Shown: positions 25,057-32,772 of the stretch, piece after piece
How positions within the stretch are numbered: the first letter of the stretch is position 1
How the letters are laid out: every line of letters begins with the position of its first letter
Source: CAG-390 sp045644325
GTDB lineage: Bacteria > Bacillota > Clostridia > Oscillospirales > CAG-272
Reading direction: 5' to 3'
Assembly (NCBI GenBank): GCA_045644325.1
Contig: JAZRGT010000031.1
Location: 4,364 to 68,363 of the forward strand
DNA: 64,000 nucleotides
The notes under the pieces: generated by a model
Told to the model about the DNA's origin: nothing
The model's database searches: none
What the model saw: the letters and a program-made list of their open reading frames with translations, nothing else
Translations under genes and position numbers: made by a program

Positions 25057-26724
25057 TTAGGTAGTTGGGGTGTGCTCACTGCCTTCAACTTGAGCTGTGG
25101 TAACTTCGATCGGATCGGTGCTGTCCTCGTTGCCGGTAGAAGGCAACTGACCTACCGTTACGCCCTCCCCGAAATCGTAATATCCATATTTCAAGTAATC
25201 ATCCGCCTTGGGGGTAAGATATCTTCCGCGAGATGTAACGCTTATAAAGCCGATCTTCATCAAGAAGGGTTCATATTCTTTAGTAAGGAGCTTGGAATCG
25301 AGATATACGCGAGCAGCAAGCGTTTCTTCGGAGAGGAAGCCCTTTGCCTCGTCTGCAATCGCTCGAAGTATTCTTCTGTCCGTATCCTTGAGTCCGATTT
25401 TGTCTATACCTCTGTCTTCAAAATACCGTTCTGCCATTTCAAGGGTGACAGTATCGGTATCAAGTGTGACTGCTTTGGTCTTCAGCCCCTTAACTACTGC
25501 TTCAAGCTCTCTGATGGAGCTGCGGCAACGGTTGATGCACGCATCTACGACAGCTTCCTCTGCATTAAGCTCCATCGCACCGAGCTTTTTTTTGAAAATG
25601 CGACGAAGCTCATCGCGAGTATAATCCTGAAGGACGAACGTAAGGTATCCGCAACGGTCCTTGAGAGTTGAGATGATCGCATCATAGTCGGTCGTAGCAC
25701 CGATAAAGGTAAAGTCGGGAATCGGCACGCTCTTAGTACCACTTTCTGTCAAATAGCTGAATACACGGTCATTAAGAACGGTAAGTAAACTCGACTGAAG
25801 CTTTACGGGTAGTGCGTGTATCTCATCAAGTGCGATCACCACGGGGCGATTGGCTTTGGAGATATTTATGAAAAAGTCCTGAAATAGCCGCTGGGATCTA
25901 ACGTCGTTCATAAGCGAGGTACAATCAATGAACTCAAAGTCTACACCAAGCTCCTTGGCAACGAGCTTCATAATGGTACTCTTACCAAGTCCTCTGTTGC
26001 CCAAGAGCAGAATATGATCAAGGTGCTTTTTGCCAAGCTTTTTGGCTGCCGCAATATCCTCCTTGAGTTTGCTGATAACGTGCGACTGTCCGATGAATTC
26101 ATCAAGACAGCGAGGTGCCAAGGGGTTGCCTTCATAATAAATTATATCCGACCCCGATCCTTCTTGTGCGTAAGGAACCAAGGGCGTAGTATCCTCGGCG
26201 TTGGCGGGCACAAAATCCGCGGAAGCACCGTCAGCACCCTCATATGGTGCTTCATCCGTGTCCCACTCGCCCTGTTTTAAAGTCGGTGTTTCCTTTTTGG
26301 GAGGAGGGGGTGCCAATCTCTTTCCCTTTTGGGAAGGATTTTCATCCACATCCAAAATCGGTTTGATCGGAGTCTCTCTATCCGTAACAGGTACTTCAGG
26401 ATATGCCTTGATATTGCCCTTACCTCTGCTAATATCAGCAAAGGAAGGTGTCACCTTGGAATCCAGAAGTCCGAAAAATGCCATAACCGTGCTATTATAA
26501 AAACCGTATCTTTTTAAAATATCGATAACGTTATCAATACTTTCATAAATATTCCGGCATTTTGCTCTTTCCATATAAGAAGGAGCCTTGGTATAAAGCT
26601 CCTTACAATGATCCGAAATGCCACGAAGCATTTCAGCCGCTTTCTCTGCTTTGGCAGGGGAAGCCTCTTTCGCAAGATTTCTAGCTCCTACAAAAAGAAC
26701 TCTGATCTGACTTAATGTTTTCAT
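25057..26724 (-). CDS. RuvB-like AAA+ ATPase with helical N-terminal domain
   Basis: 555 residues from the ATG at 26724 (GGAGA 5 bases upstream). Residues 1-88 form a helical bundle-like domain, 89-205 a Pro-rich low-complexity linker, and 206-445 an AAA+ module close to RuvB: LDEFIGQ entry motif, Walker A GNRGLGKST (242-250), Walker B VIALDEIH (296-303), sensor 1 GATTD and the arginine region LKDRCGY. Residues 450-525 match the RuvB winged-helix domain (DRRILRAI, LSEETLAARV, YEPFLMKIGFI, TSRGRYLT). RuvB normally drives Holliday-junction migration with RuvA; here it is in an operon with a protease and an ESCRT-like module, and the extra N-terminus is not found in true RuvB. Confidence 0.85.
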   Translation of the reverse strand: MKTLSQIRVLFVGARNLAKEASPAKAEKAAEMLRGISDHCKELYTKAPSYMERAKCRNIYESIDNVIDILKRYGFYNSTVMAFFGLLDSKVTPSFADISRGKGNIKAYPEVPVTDRETPIKPILDVDENPSQKGKRLAPPPPKKETPTLKQGEWDTDEAPYEGADGASADFVPANAEDTTPLVPYAQEGSGSDIIYYEGNPLAPRCLDEFIGQSHVISKLKEDIAAAKKLGKKHLDHILLLGNRGLGKSTIMKLVAKELGVDFEFIDCTSLMNDVRSQRLFQDFFINISKANRPVVIALDEIHALPVKLQSSLLTVLNDRVFSYLTESGTKSVPIPDFTFIGATTDYDAIISTLKDRCGYLTFVLQDYTRDELRRIFKKKLGAMELNAEEAVVDACINRCRSSIRELEAVVKGLKTKAVTLDTDTVTLEMAERYFEDRGIDKIGLKDTDRRILRAIADEAKGFLSEETLAARVYLDSKLLTKEYEPFLMKIGFISVTSRGRYLTPKADDYLKYGYYDFGEGVTVGQLPSTGNEDSTDPIEVTTAQVEGSEHTPTT

Positions 26725-26765
26725 TTGGTTCTCCATTTATATATTTAACTGATTTTATATAACGC

Positions 26766-27761
26766 TTAAACCATACTTTCCAGTCCCCACTTGGAGAGAA
26801 GCTTTCGAATATTCTCTGCCGTGGTAGCATTGGAAAGTCCCGTGGCTTTAATGTGTGCTGTGCCGATCACTTGTCCGACGGTAGAGGATTTATGGATGCC
26901 GATACATTCTCCATCTCTGTTAAAAACAGGAGCTCCACTATCGCCGTTATTTGAGGGAGCTGTATACACGAGGTCGTCATCGTCACTCGAATGTGCAAAT
27001 TTTACGTTTCCGGACACCGGCGCCAAACCAAAGTTAAGCCCATTACCTATAAGCATCATTGCGATTCCGGGACGAACCTGGCAATAATCTTTAATAAGCG
27101 GTACAAATGGTGTTCTGCCATTAAAGTTCTTTATCTTCAAAAGAGCTAAATCGAATTTTTTGTCGGCTTTAACAAACTCCGCTTCACATTCGATTGTTCC
27201 ATCACCGTTTTTCACCGATATGCAGGTTGCTCGTTTGGAGCCCTCGTGGATAACGTGATGGTTTGTAAGGAAGTACCCGTCGGAAGTGATGAAAAAGCCA
27301 CTTCCAACACTCGAATGTGCTCGTACAACCAATGTCGCCGGAGAGCATTTTTCAAATACATCCGCCACCCAATCGACATCTTCGCCGGGAGATGGAGGTT
27401 TTACGTGAATAGGTGATTTAAGTGTGAGGGAAAGGCGCTCCCCTGATGCATCAATAGGCTTGATTGCTTTCTTATCGTCTGCAATCGGTGAGGTCAACGA
27501 AACTTTAGTTGCGCCTTTTAATATTGCCTTCTTAACTTCGGCAGTAATTCCGTATTTGGTTATAATTGCCGCGAACGTATCGTACCTGTCCGCCTCGGCA
27601 AAAAGCAATGCTTTGTCGGAATAAGACTCTATCTGCCATCGGATTTCTCGCAAGGACTTTGCATACAGTATAGCATACGATCTGGCGTTAGAGGCATCGC
27701 CTACATCAAGGTGTTTTCTGAACTGATTGCGGTAATATTCAAGTTGTTCGGAATAAAGCAT
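26766..27761 (-). CDS. Trypsin-like serine protease with helical N-terminal domain
   Basis: 331 residues, no signal peptide, so probably cytosolic. Residues 1-80 are helical (YYRNQFRKHLDV, NARSYAILYAKSLREI, ADRYDTFAAII), similar in size to the MIT-like domain of the neighbouring ATPase. Residues 135-325 form a chymotrypsin/HtrA-like protease with a full triad: His169 in TNHHV, Asp204 in KFDLALLKI and Ser275 in NNGDSGAPVF. There is no PDZ domain. Intracellular trypsin-like proteases of this kind occur in bacterial conflict systems, where a partner is thought to unleash cleavage. It lies 18 bases after the Vps4-like gene. Confidence 0.85.
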   Translation of the reverse strand: MLYSEQLEYYRNQFRKHLDVGDASNARSYAILYAKSLREIRWQIESYSDKALLFAEADRYDTFAAIITKYGITAEVKKAILKGATKVSLTSPIADDKKAIKPIDASGERLSLTLKSPIHVKPPSPGEDVDWVADVFEKCSPATLVVRAHSSVGSGFFITSDGYFLTNHHVIHEGSKRATCISVKNGDGTIECEAEFVKADKKFDLALLKIKNFNGRTPFVPLIKDYCQVRPGIAMMLIGNGLNFGLAPVSGNVKFAHSSDDDDLVYTAPSNNGDSGAPVFNRDGECIGIHKSSTVGQVIGTAHIKATGLSNATTAENIRKLLSKWGLESMV

Positions 27762-27779
27762 TGTAAGACTCCGATCTGT

Positions 27780-29129
27780 TTAATCGCCAAGCGCCTCGCG
27801 AAGCTTAGCCGGCAGAAAAGAAAGATCGTACTTGGCTCCGAATTTCTCCTTGAACGTCCTCGTTTCCATAGCGTCCCTCAGCATTCTTGCTTCAAAACCT
27901 TCGACCTGAATGTTGTTATAAAGATCAAGAATGATTTGATTGAGTTTGTAATCAAAGTACTTCTCGTCAAGTGACATATTGAGCCTATAAGCATCGAATG
28001 CCATAAGATCTTCGTCCGAGGTGGAATTGATATATCTTGCCAAAATAGTTTCAAAATCAGCTCGAGTGATCTTGTCGTCATGGGGAGAACCGCTTCCGAG
28101 AGCAATGATCTCGCGCTTCATAGGAAGGCTAGCCGCCTGACGGCAAATCGATTTTATATCAGCGCCTGAATATCCGGCAAAACGATCAGCGAGCCACTCG
28201 GTTGTTACGTCAGAAGCGCAAGGGATATCAACGCGACCCTTGACCTTGGGATCCTTGCCGAGAGCAATTCTGACAAGCTGCTCTCTTGCCGGAGCATCGG
28301 GCATAGGAACGTAGATCTGTGTGTCAAATCTGCCTCCGCGAAGAACTGCACTATCCAATGCCCAGGGGCGATTGGTTGCCGCTATTACGATTCTGACCTG
28401 TCCGGGTTTTGCTTTTGCGGTAAATCCATCCATATAAGTAAGCAGCGTCGTAAGCTGCTCCCGGGTGTGCGTTGATTCGTCACCCTCACGGGAAGCCGCG
28501 ATAGCATCTATTTCATCGAAGAAGATGATGCACTTTTCCAGCTTATTCGCCTGTTCGAATATCTCTGCAATTATCTTTGCACCGTCACCGACAAGATTCG
28601 CCATTACGTCCTTGATCTGGACAACGGCAATTTTACAGCCCAGAGCACCTGCAAGACATTTTACTGCATGTGTCTTACCCGTACCGGGAGGTCCGTAAAG
28701 TAAAACCTGAATACCTCTGTCGTTTCCGCGATATTTGCGGTAGATAGGTGCGTATTTAGGATCCATAGGGGCAAAAATATTGACTACGAACTGGTCTCGA
28801 AGATCTTTGAGACCGGCGATATCGCAGAGAGTCAGCTCAGGTATCGGAGCTGCAAACCAATCTGTTGTCTTAATTTTCTCTTCGCTTGCCCCCGAAGCCC
28901 TCGCGGGCTTCGGGATGGTGGGATTTGCAAGGAAGGCGCCGATCTCATTAACTACGGTACGGTAGTAACTACGGTGCGATTCTATGAGGTTGCTCTTCTT
29001 AAGTTCATCCTCTGCATCGCGAACTGCAAGCTTGCCCATCTCTATCGCGCGAGGGATATTGTTATCCTTGCGCGCCTCGTTGTATTCTTTTACGTAGTTT
29101 TCAACCCTTGAAATCGGTATCTGATTCAA
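27780..29129 (-). CDS. Vps4-like AAA ATPase with MIT-like N-terminus
   Basis: 449 residues. The start is a TTG at 29129 with GGGAGA upstream, two bases after the previous stop. Residues 6-70 look like a three-helix MIT domain (YVKEYNEARKDN, RAIEMGKLAVRDAEDEL, RSYYRTVVNEIGAFL), then a short linker and a classic single AAA module: Walker A GPPGTGKT (146-153), Walker B FFDEID (203-208), sensor 1 ATNRP (250-254) and arginine fingers in RGGRFD (264-269). MIT-AAA is the architecture of Vps4, which uses MIT to grip tails of ESCRT-III proteins and pull filaments apart. The two coiled-coil genes just upstream are the obvious substrates. A FtsH-, Cdc48- or spastin-like alternative is not excluded. Confidence 0.8.
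   Translation of the reverse strand: MNQIPISRVENYVKEYNEARKDNNIPRAIEMGKLAVRDAEDELKKSNLIESHRSYYRTVVNEIGAFLANPTIPKPARASGASEEKIKTTDWFAAPIPELTLCDIAGLKDLRDQFVVNIFAPMDPKYAPIYRKYRGNDRGIQVLLYGPPGTGKTHAVKCLAGALGCKIAVVQIKDVMANLVGDGAKIIAEIFEQANKLEKCIIFFDEIDAIAASREGDESTHTREQLTTLLTYMDGFTAKAKPGQVRIVIAATNRPWALDSAVLRGGRFDTQIYVPMPDAPAREQLVRIALGKDPKVKGRVDIPCASDVTTEWLADRFAGYSGADIKSICRQAASLPMKREIIALGSGSPHDDKITRADFETILARYINSTSDEDLMAFDAYRLNMSLDEKYFDYKLNQIILDLYNNIQVEGFEARMLRDAMETRTFKEKFGAKYDLSFLPAKLREALGD
28891..28914. other. Perfect hairpin in the linker codons of the Vps4-like gene
   Basis: CCCGAAGCCC and GGGCTTCGGG pair perfectly (10 bp, 4-base loop) in the codons for the linker between the MIT-like and AAA domains. 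It may slow translation between domains; see findings. Confidence 0.6.
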
Positions 29130-29131
29130 CG

Positions 29132-29779
29132 TTATTCTCCCTTTCTTTCTTCGTCAAGCATTGCCGCGATAGCATCAATGCGAGCTTCATCGGAAGCGCT
29201 TACGCTTTCTTCGGGCTTGGCAGCCGGCTGAGTAGTTGTAATCCCGGAAACGAGGCGAGCCTCTAGGGATTTCTTGATATTGTCCACACGCTGAGTACGC
29301 TTGGGATCTTTGTTTTCCTTCTTGCCGTAGATCTTTTCATACGCGGACATATGTGAACTCGACATCTCGGAGCGAAGAGATTTTACACTCTTACGTGCAT
29401 TGGCGAGAGCTTCACGAAGACTCTTGTATTCCTTGCCGAGCTTGGTAAAGTCGGGAGCCTTTGCGAATACTGCTTTGCAAGCCTTGAGAGCTTTGGGCAA
29501 CTTACCGAGTCTTGCCATTACCTTCGCCGTAATAGCACAGGTCTTGATTTCAAGCTCAACTGCGGCGAGCTCTTCACCGAATTCCTGAAAATCGGCGATC
29601 ATATCAACAAGCTCGTTGACATAGTCATTGTTATCCATCTTTGCAGCCTCATAAGCTGCATCCGAAAGCTGATTTACGAGGTTTTCGATATCCTTGCGCT
29701 GTTCTCCAATCTCAACGATTGTTTCTGCGATAAGAACTTCCTGGTGGAACTCCTTATCCTTGATAGTTTTTTTAGTCAT
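29132..29779 (-). CDS. Snf7/ESCRT-III-like coiled-coil protein (putative)
   Basis: 215 residues, soluble and helical. Residues 70-130 (VELEIKTCAITAKVM, KALKACKAVFAKAPDF, LGKEYKSLREALANARKSV) show the pattern seen in CHMP2/3-type Snf7 proteins, where a helix with AK..M is followed by a (V/A)..PE or APD turn and an M/LRE helix. The C-terminus, after a disordered Thr/Ala stretch, ends in an amphipathic ID.I..ML.EER helix that could serve as an MIT-interacting motif. ESCRT-III proteins polymerise on membranes and are remodelled by Vps4, whose likely homolog starts two bases downstream. Similarity was judged by eye and needs profile confirmation. Confidence 0.5.
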   Translation of the reverse strand: MTKKTIKDKEFHQEVLIAETIVEIGEQRKDIENLVNQLSDAAYEAAKMDNNDYVNELVDMIADFQEFGEELAAVELEIKTCAITAKVMARLGKLPKALKACKAVFAKAPDFTKLGKEYKSLREALANARKSVKSLRSEMSSSHMSAYEKIYGKKENKDPKRTQRVDNIKKSLEARLVSGITTTQPAAKPEESVSASDEARIDAIAAMLDEERKGE

Positions 29780-29823
29780 AACTGTATTCCTCCTGAAATA
29801 TGATTTCTGTATTATTTTTAGTA

Positions 29824-30543
29824 TTAGTTGCCGTACTTTTTCTGAAGCTGAGCCAATCTGTCGCTAACCTCCCGTGCTGCGGAAGTATCGGACTCACTTG
29901 CGGAAACAGGAGCTGTATATTCTTCTCCATATTTCTTCTGAAGCTCAGCCAATCTGTCTGAAACCGCATGCGAAGCGGCGCTTCCCGAATAATTAGCTTT
30001 CATAATAGCGGCACGCTCCTTGATCTTTCTCTTAGCTGCCTCAAGCTCTTTCTCGTCCTTGATGCTGCGCGCCATCTTATTTTCAATTTTGTTGATGATA
30101 GCGAGAACCATATCTACCACCCTGCCGATATCGCTTTCGTTATTGACCATAGCAGGAAGCTTCTTTTCGGGAACGACCTTAATAACGTATGAATACCACT
30201 CATAGTCGATAAGAGATGCAATATACATTTCGAGGTCAAGAAGGATCTCACGCACTCTGAGAAAATCATCGGTCTTATCATTATTATGACTGATCTGTGT
30301 TTCCAGTCTAGAGATCGCATCGTTAATACGAACAAGCTCTCTTTCGCTTGCCGAGGATCTGCTTTTTGCTAACAGCTCGCGTTCTCTCTGCTCAAGCATA
30401 TTCTCAAGTTCCACCGCATTGCGGTCAAACTTTGAGATCTTTTCATCCAGATGAGTTACAACTGCAGTGACGATTTCAGCCTCTTCGGCGGCTCTTTTTT
30501 CGATCGACTTTTTTCTATTGCTAAAAATCGTATCAATTATCAT
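29824..30543 (-). CDS. Coiled-coil protein with duplicated MIM1-like tail
   Basis: 239 residues. A long charged coiled coil (residues 10-100), a less charged middle (105-130, YIASLIDYEWYSYVIKV) and a second helical pair (145-185) are followed by two copies of a short motif at the C-terminus: residues 193-206 and 225-238 both read (A/E)VSDRLA(E/Q)LQKKYG, separated by a disordered Ser/Ala stretch. The motif fits the MIM1 pattern L..RL..L(K/R) by which ESCRT-III tails bind MIT domains, with Val for the first Leu. The gene precedes the Snf7-like and MIT-AAA genes, so a filament-forming partner with two ATPase-binding tails is a plausible role. Confidence 0.6.
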   Translation of the reverse strand: MIIDTIFSNRKKSIEKRAAEEAEIVTAVVTHLDEKISKFDRNAVELENMLEQRERELLAKSRSSASERELVRINDAISRLETQISHNNDKTDDFLRVREILLDLEMYIASLIDYEWYSYVIKVVPEKKLPAMVNNESDIGRVVDMVLAIINKIENKMARSIKDEKELEAAKRKIKERAAIMKANYSGSAASHAVSDRLAELQKKYGEEYTAPVSASESDTSAAREVSDRLAQLQKKYGN

Positions 30544-30560
30544 TGTATTTGTCTCCTTTA

Positions 30561-31100
30561 TTATTTTTGAGTGTGTTTGTTGATTGTGACTCTGTAAATA
30601 TTCACGCTTTTAAGCATTAGCATATTTAACTTCAACAGAGCCGCAACCTCGGGATCGTTCTTGAGAGATGACTCAAGAATGTTGGGGAACTCCTCCGCTG
30701 AAACGCGATTTGCAATTTCACGGATGTGGACAAGAAGCTTATCTCTCAAGTACATCGAGTACCCCTCAAAGGTGTTATTAATAAGCTCCCTCTCATATAA
30801 ATATGAGATATCACCTTCTTTTACAAACGGCAATCCTTTTCCATCCAAGGAAGATGCATCAACGTTTCTTCTTGAAACAATAACGCTGCCGTTTGCGGAA
30901 TACCCTCTTCCGTCATCACCGAATCCCCAAGGGATTTCGATATCTCCAATACGGAGACACCAATAAAGATTGTCGGATTCATAGAAGCAATAGTCGGGGA
31001 AGACGTTTTGCTTCTTTGCCTCCACAAAAGGCTTGGTGCTGTACGCCGCAATAAATCTCTTGCCGTTAATAACGGATACTCGCTTTGTTTTCCAAAACAT
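30561..31100 (-). CDS. Possible SPFH/YdjI-like protein, first gene of the ESCRT-like operon
   Basis: 179 residues from the ATG at 31100 behind GAGGGTG. Function not certain. The layout recalls the core of SPFH proteins of the virion-core/YdjI type: IEIPWGFGD, a strand ending NGSVIVSRRNVDA, a helical YLRDKLLVHIREIANRV and the end LLKLNMLMLKSVNIYRVTI, which resembles the LN..L...GI.V....I element of SPFH. In Bacillus subtilis an SPFH protein of this kind is encoded with the PspA (ESCRT-III superfamily) homolog in ydjFGHI, so the pairing with ESCRT-like genes here would make sense. No membrane segment is visible. Confidence 0.4.
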   Translation of the reverse strand: MFWKTKRVSVINGKRFIAAYSTKPFVEAKKQNVFPDYCFYESDNLYWCLRIGDIEIPWGFGDDGRGYSANGSVIVSRRNVDASSLDGKGLPFVKEGDISYLYERELINNTFEGYSMYLRDKLLVHIREIANRVSAEEFPNILESSLKNDPEVAALLKLNMLMLKSVNIYRVTINKHTQK

Positions 31101-31127
31101 TTTTTCACCCTCGAACGTTGTGACAAT

Positions 31128-31156
31128 ATTATAACACATTCTATCTTTACACTCAA
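31128..31156 (-). promoter_or_regulatory. Promoter of the ESCRT-like operon
   Basis: Minus-strand TTGAGT (31156-31151), 17-base spacer, TATAAT (31133-31128), about 28 bases before the first start codon. It divides the island into two transcription units. Confidence 0.65.
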
Positions 31157-31187
31157 GCAAATATATCCCGTTTTTCGGGAAATAGAA

Positions 31188-31226
31188 CTGCACTTCCAAA
31201 TTTTTGCCCAAAATTTGAAAGTGCAG
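31188..31226 (-). terminator. Hairpin ending the SNF2-Hsp70 operon
   Basis: CTGCACTTTCAAATTTT and its near-complement pair almost fully around a short loop, shortly after the Hsp70-like stop. The T run is weak, so some readthrough into the next operon is possible. Confidence 0.55.
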
Positions 31227-31251
31227 AGATAATATATACAATATGGTTAGT

Positions 31252-32757
31252 CTATTCTGAAAGCAAGCTGTCTAAAAAATTCCGACATTTTTCACAAATA
31301 TTCGGACCGTCAAGAAAATTTTCAACAATTCTAAAATAACGCATATGTTTTTCTTTAAGCTCATCGTACATCTTTTGTAAATGGATCGAATCAGAGTTCA
31401 GAACAGGATCGCGCGCTGCCGCAGTTCTTCCTACATCCGTATTCCAAGCCGCCTTCACTGCAGCACCAAGTGCAACAACGTTTTCCGAAGCGAGCTTCAC
31501 GTACTTTTTGTCTTTGTTGGCATCCTTTATTCGCAAAGCTCCATCATCTGTCTCCTTATCAACCCAAAGCACATTTGGAATGGGGATTATAAAATCCTGA
31601 CAAATATGCCTTATGACCGTTTCTCTCAACGCCTTTATCCTTGCAGTTCCGCCGGTAAAAATAATGTGAGAAACCTTCTTATTATTCAATCGGTCTTTAT
31701 TCAGGTTGATATAATAATTTATATGCTCAGCGCACTGAATAAAGCAGTTTTCGATATTTATTGAGCGATCATCTTCGCTCGTGTAGATTCCAACATAAAT
31801 CGTATCGCCTTTTATTGAGCTGCCGATCTGATTCTTTTGCAAGACGAATTTCTTGATTTTTGTTTTACCGTCTTTGGTCAGCGTAGATTCCACGCGCATA
31901 GTTTGAGGCGTCGTGTCATTTTCATTGCCTTGGAAAAAGTCTGTCTTGCTCTTTTCCACAGAATAATCAAACAACGGAGTATCTCGCTTCTCACCATTTA
32001 CATTCAATATCGTGCTGTTTTTATATATCTGAATGCAAAGCTCCTCGGTTATCTGCTTGCCCATCTTGATATCCATTCTTCCATTTTCAATACTTGCTGG
32101 AGCTGTGATAGGGCAAATACTGATAGAATCGTCTTCGGGGCACTTGTTGGCTTGGATGACGGTCATATCAAGCGTATATCCGCCAAAATCTGCAACGAGG
32201 ATCAGATCGCCGTCTTTGATTTTATTTTTGTATTCGTTTACTTTTTGATGTGCCTCATTATAAGCAATTACCGCAAGAACAGGCTCGGGAGCGTATATAA
32301 TTTCTATTTTTTGAGATGTTCCGAAAACACTTTGGCAAGTATTAAAAATAATATCTCTGAGGTTTTCGCAATATTTACTCTGGTTGGTTGGAGAAGTATA
32401 CGTGGGATGACCGAAACATACCCTCTTCAATGTAGAAAAATTGTATTCGATACTGTCTTTCCTACATTTTTTTATGATTTTGAACAACACTTTCATATAT
32501 TCTTCAACGTAATCTATGCGAATTCCTTGACCGATATCCTCCTTCAAAGAATCAATGATTGCTATATCAGCACTCGTATTAAAAGCATATTGAAAATATC
32601 CCGTTTTATCTTCGGTCATTGCGGTTGCAAAATATTTGTCGTTAAGTAATTTATCGTAAAAAATTATCGGTTCTTTATCTTTATCCTCGTATCCCACCAC
32701 GCTGACCGAGCTGCTTCCGAAATCTATACCCAGATATTTGATATTTATATTGGACAT
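31252..32757 (-). CDS. Hsp70/actin-like ATPase
   Basis: 501 residues. The three nucleotide-binding motifs of the actin/Hsp70 fold are present: phosphate 1 YLGIDFGSSSVSV (8-20), phosphate 2 VADFGGYTLD (188-197) and adenosine motif HIIFTGGTARIKALRE (364-379). The remaining 120 residues are too short for a full DnaK substrate-binding domain and end in a helical tail (LQKMYDELKEKHMRYF). Such truncated Hsp70-like proteins are common in bacterial conflict and stress operons and may act as nucleotide-driven switches. It is the last gene of the upstream operon, 15 bases after a membrane-anchored coiled-coil gene that might serve as its GrpE-like partner. Confidence 0.82.
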   Translation of the reverse strand: MSNINIKYLGIDFGSSSVSVVGYEDKDKEPIIFYDKLLNDKYFATAMTEDKTGYFQYAFNTSADIAIIDSLKEDIGQGIRIDYVEEYMKVLFKIIKKCRKDSIEYNFSTLKRVCFGHPTYTSPTNQSKYCENLRDIIFNTCQSVFGTSQKIEIIYAPEPVLAVIAYNEAHQKVNEYKNKIKDGDLILVADFGGYTLDMTVIQANKCPEDDSISICPITAPASIENGRMDIKMGKQITEELCIQIYKNSTILNVNGEKRDTPLFDYSVEKSKTDFFQGNENDTTPQTMRVESTLTKDGKTKIKKFVLQKNQIGSSIKGDTIYVGIYTSEDDRSINIENCFIQCAEHINYYINLNKDRLNNKKVSHIIFTGGTARIKALRETVIRHICQDFIIPIPNVLWVDKETDDGALRIKDANKDKKYVKLASENVVALGAAVKAAWNTDVGRTAAARDPVLNSDSIHLQKMYDELKEKHMRYFRIVENFLDGPNICEKCRNFLDSLLSE

Positions 32758-32772
32758 AATAATTGCTCCTTA

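Noticed and set aside
25057..26724. Housekeeping ruvB
   Set aside because: The 200-residue N-terminal extension, absence of ruvA/ruvC and operon context argue against it, despite the strong RuvB-like core.
31252..32757. Housekeeping dnaK
   Set aside because: About 100 residues too short, no normal substrate-binding domain and no dnaJ or grpE beside it.
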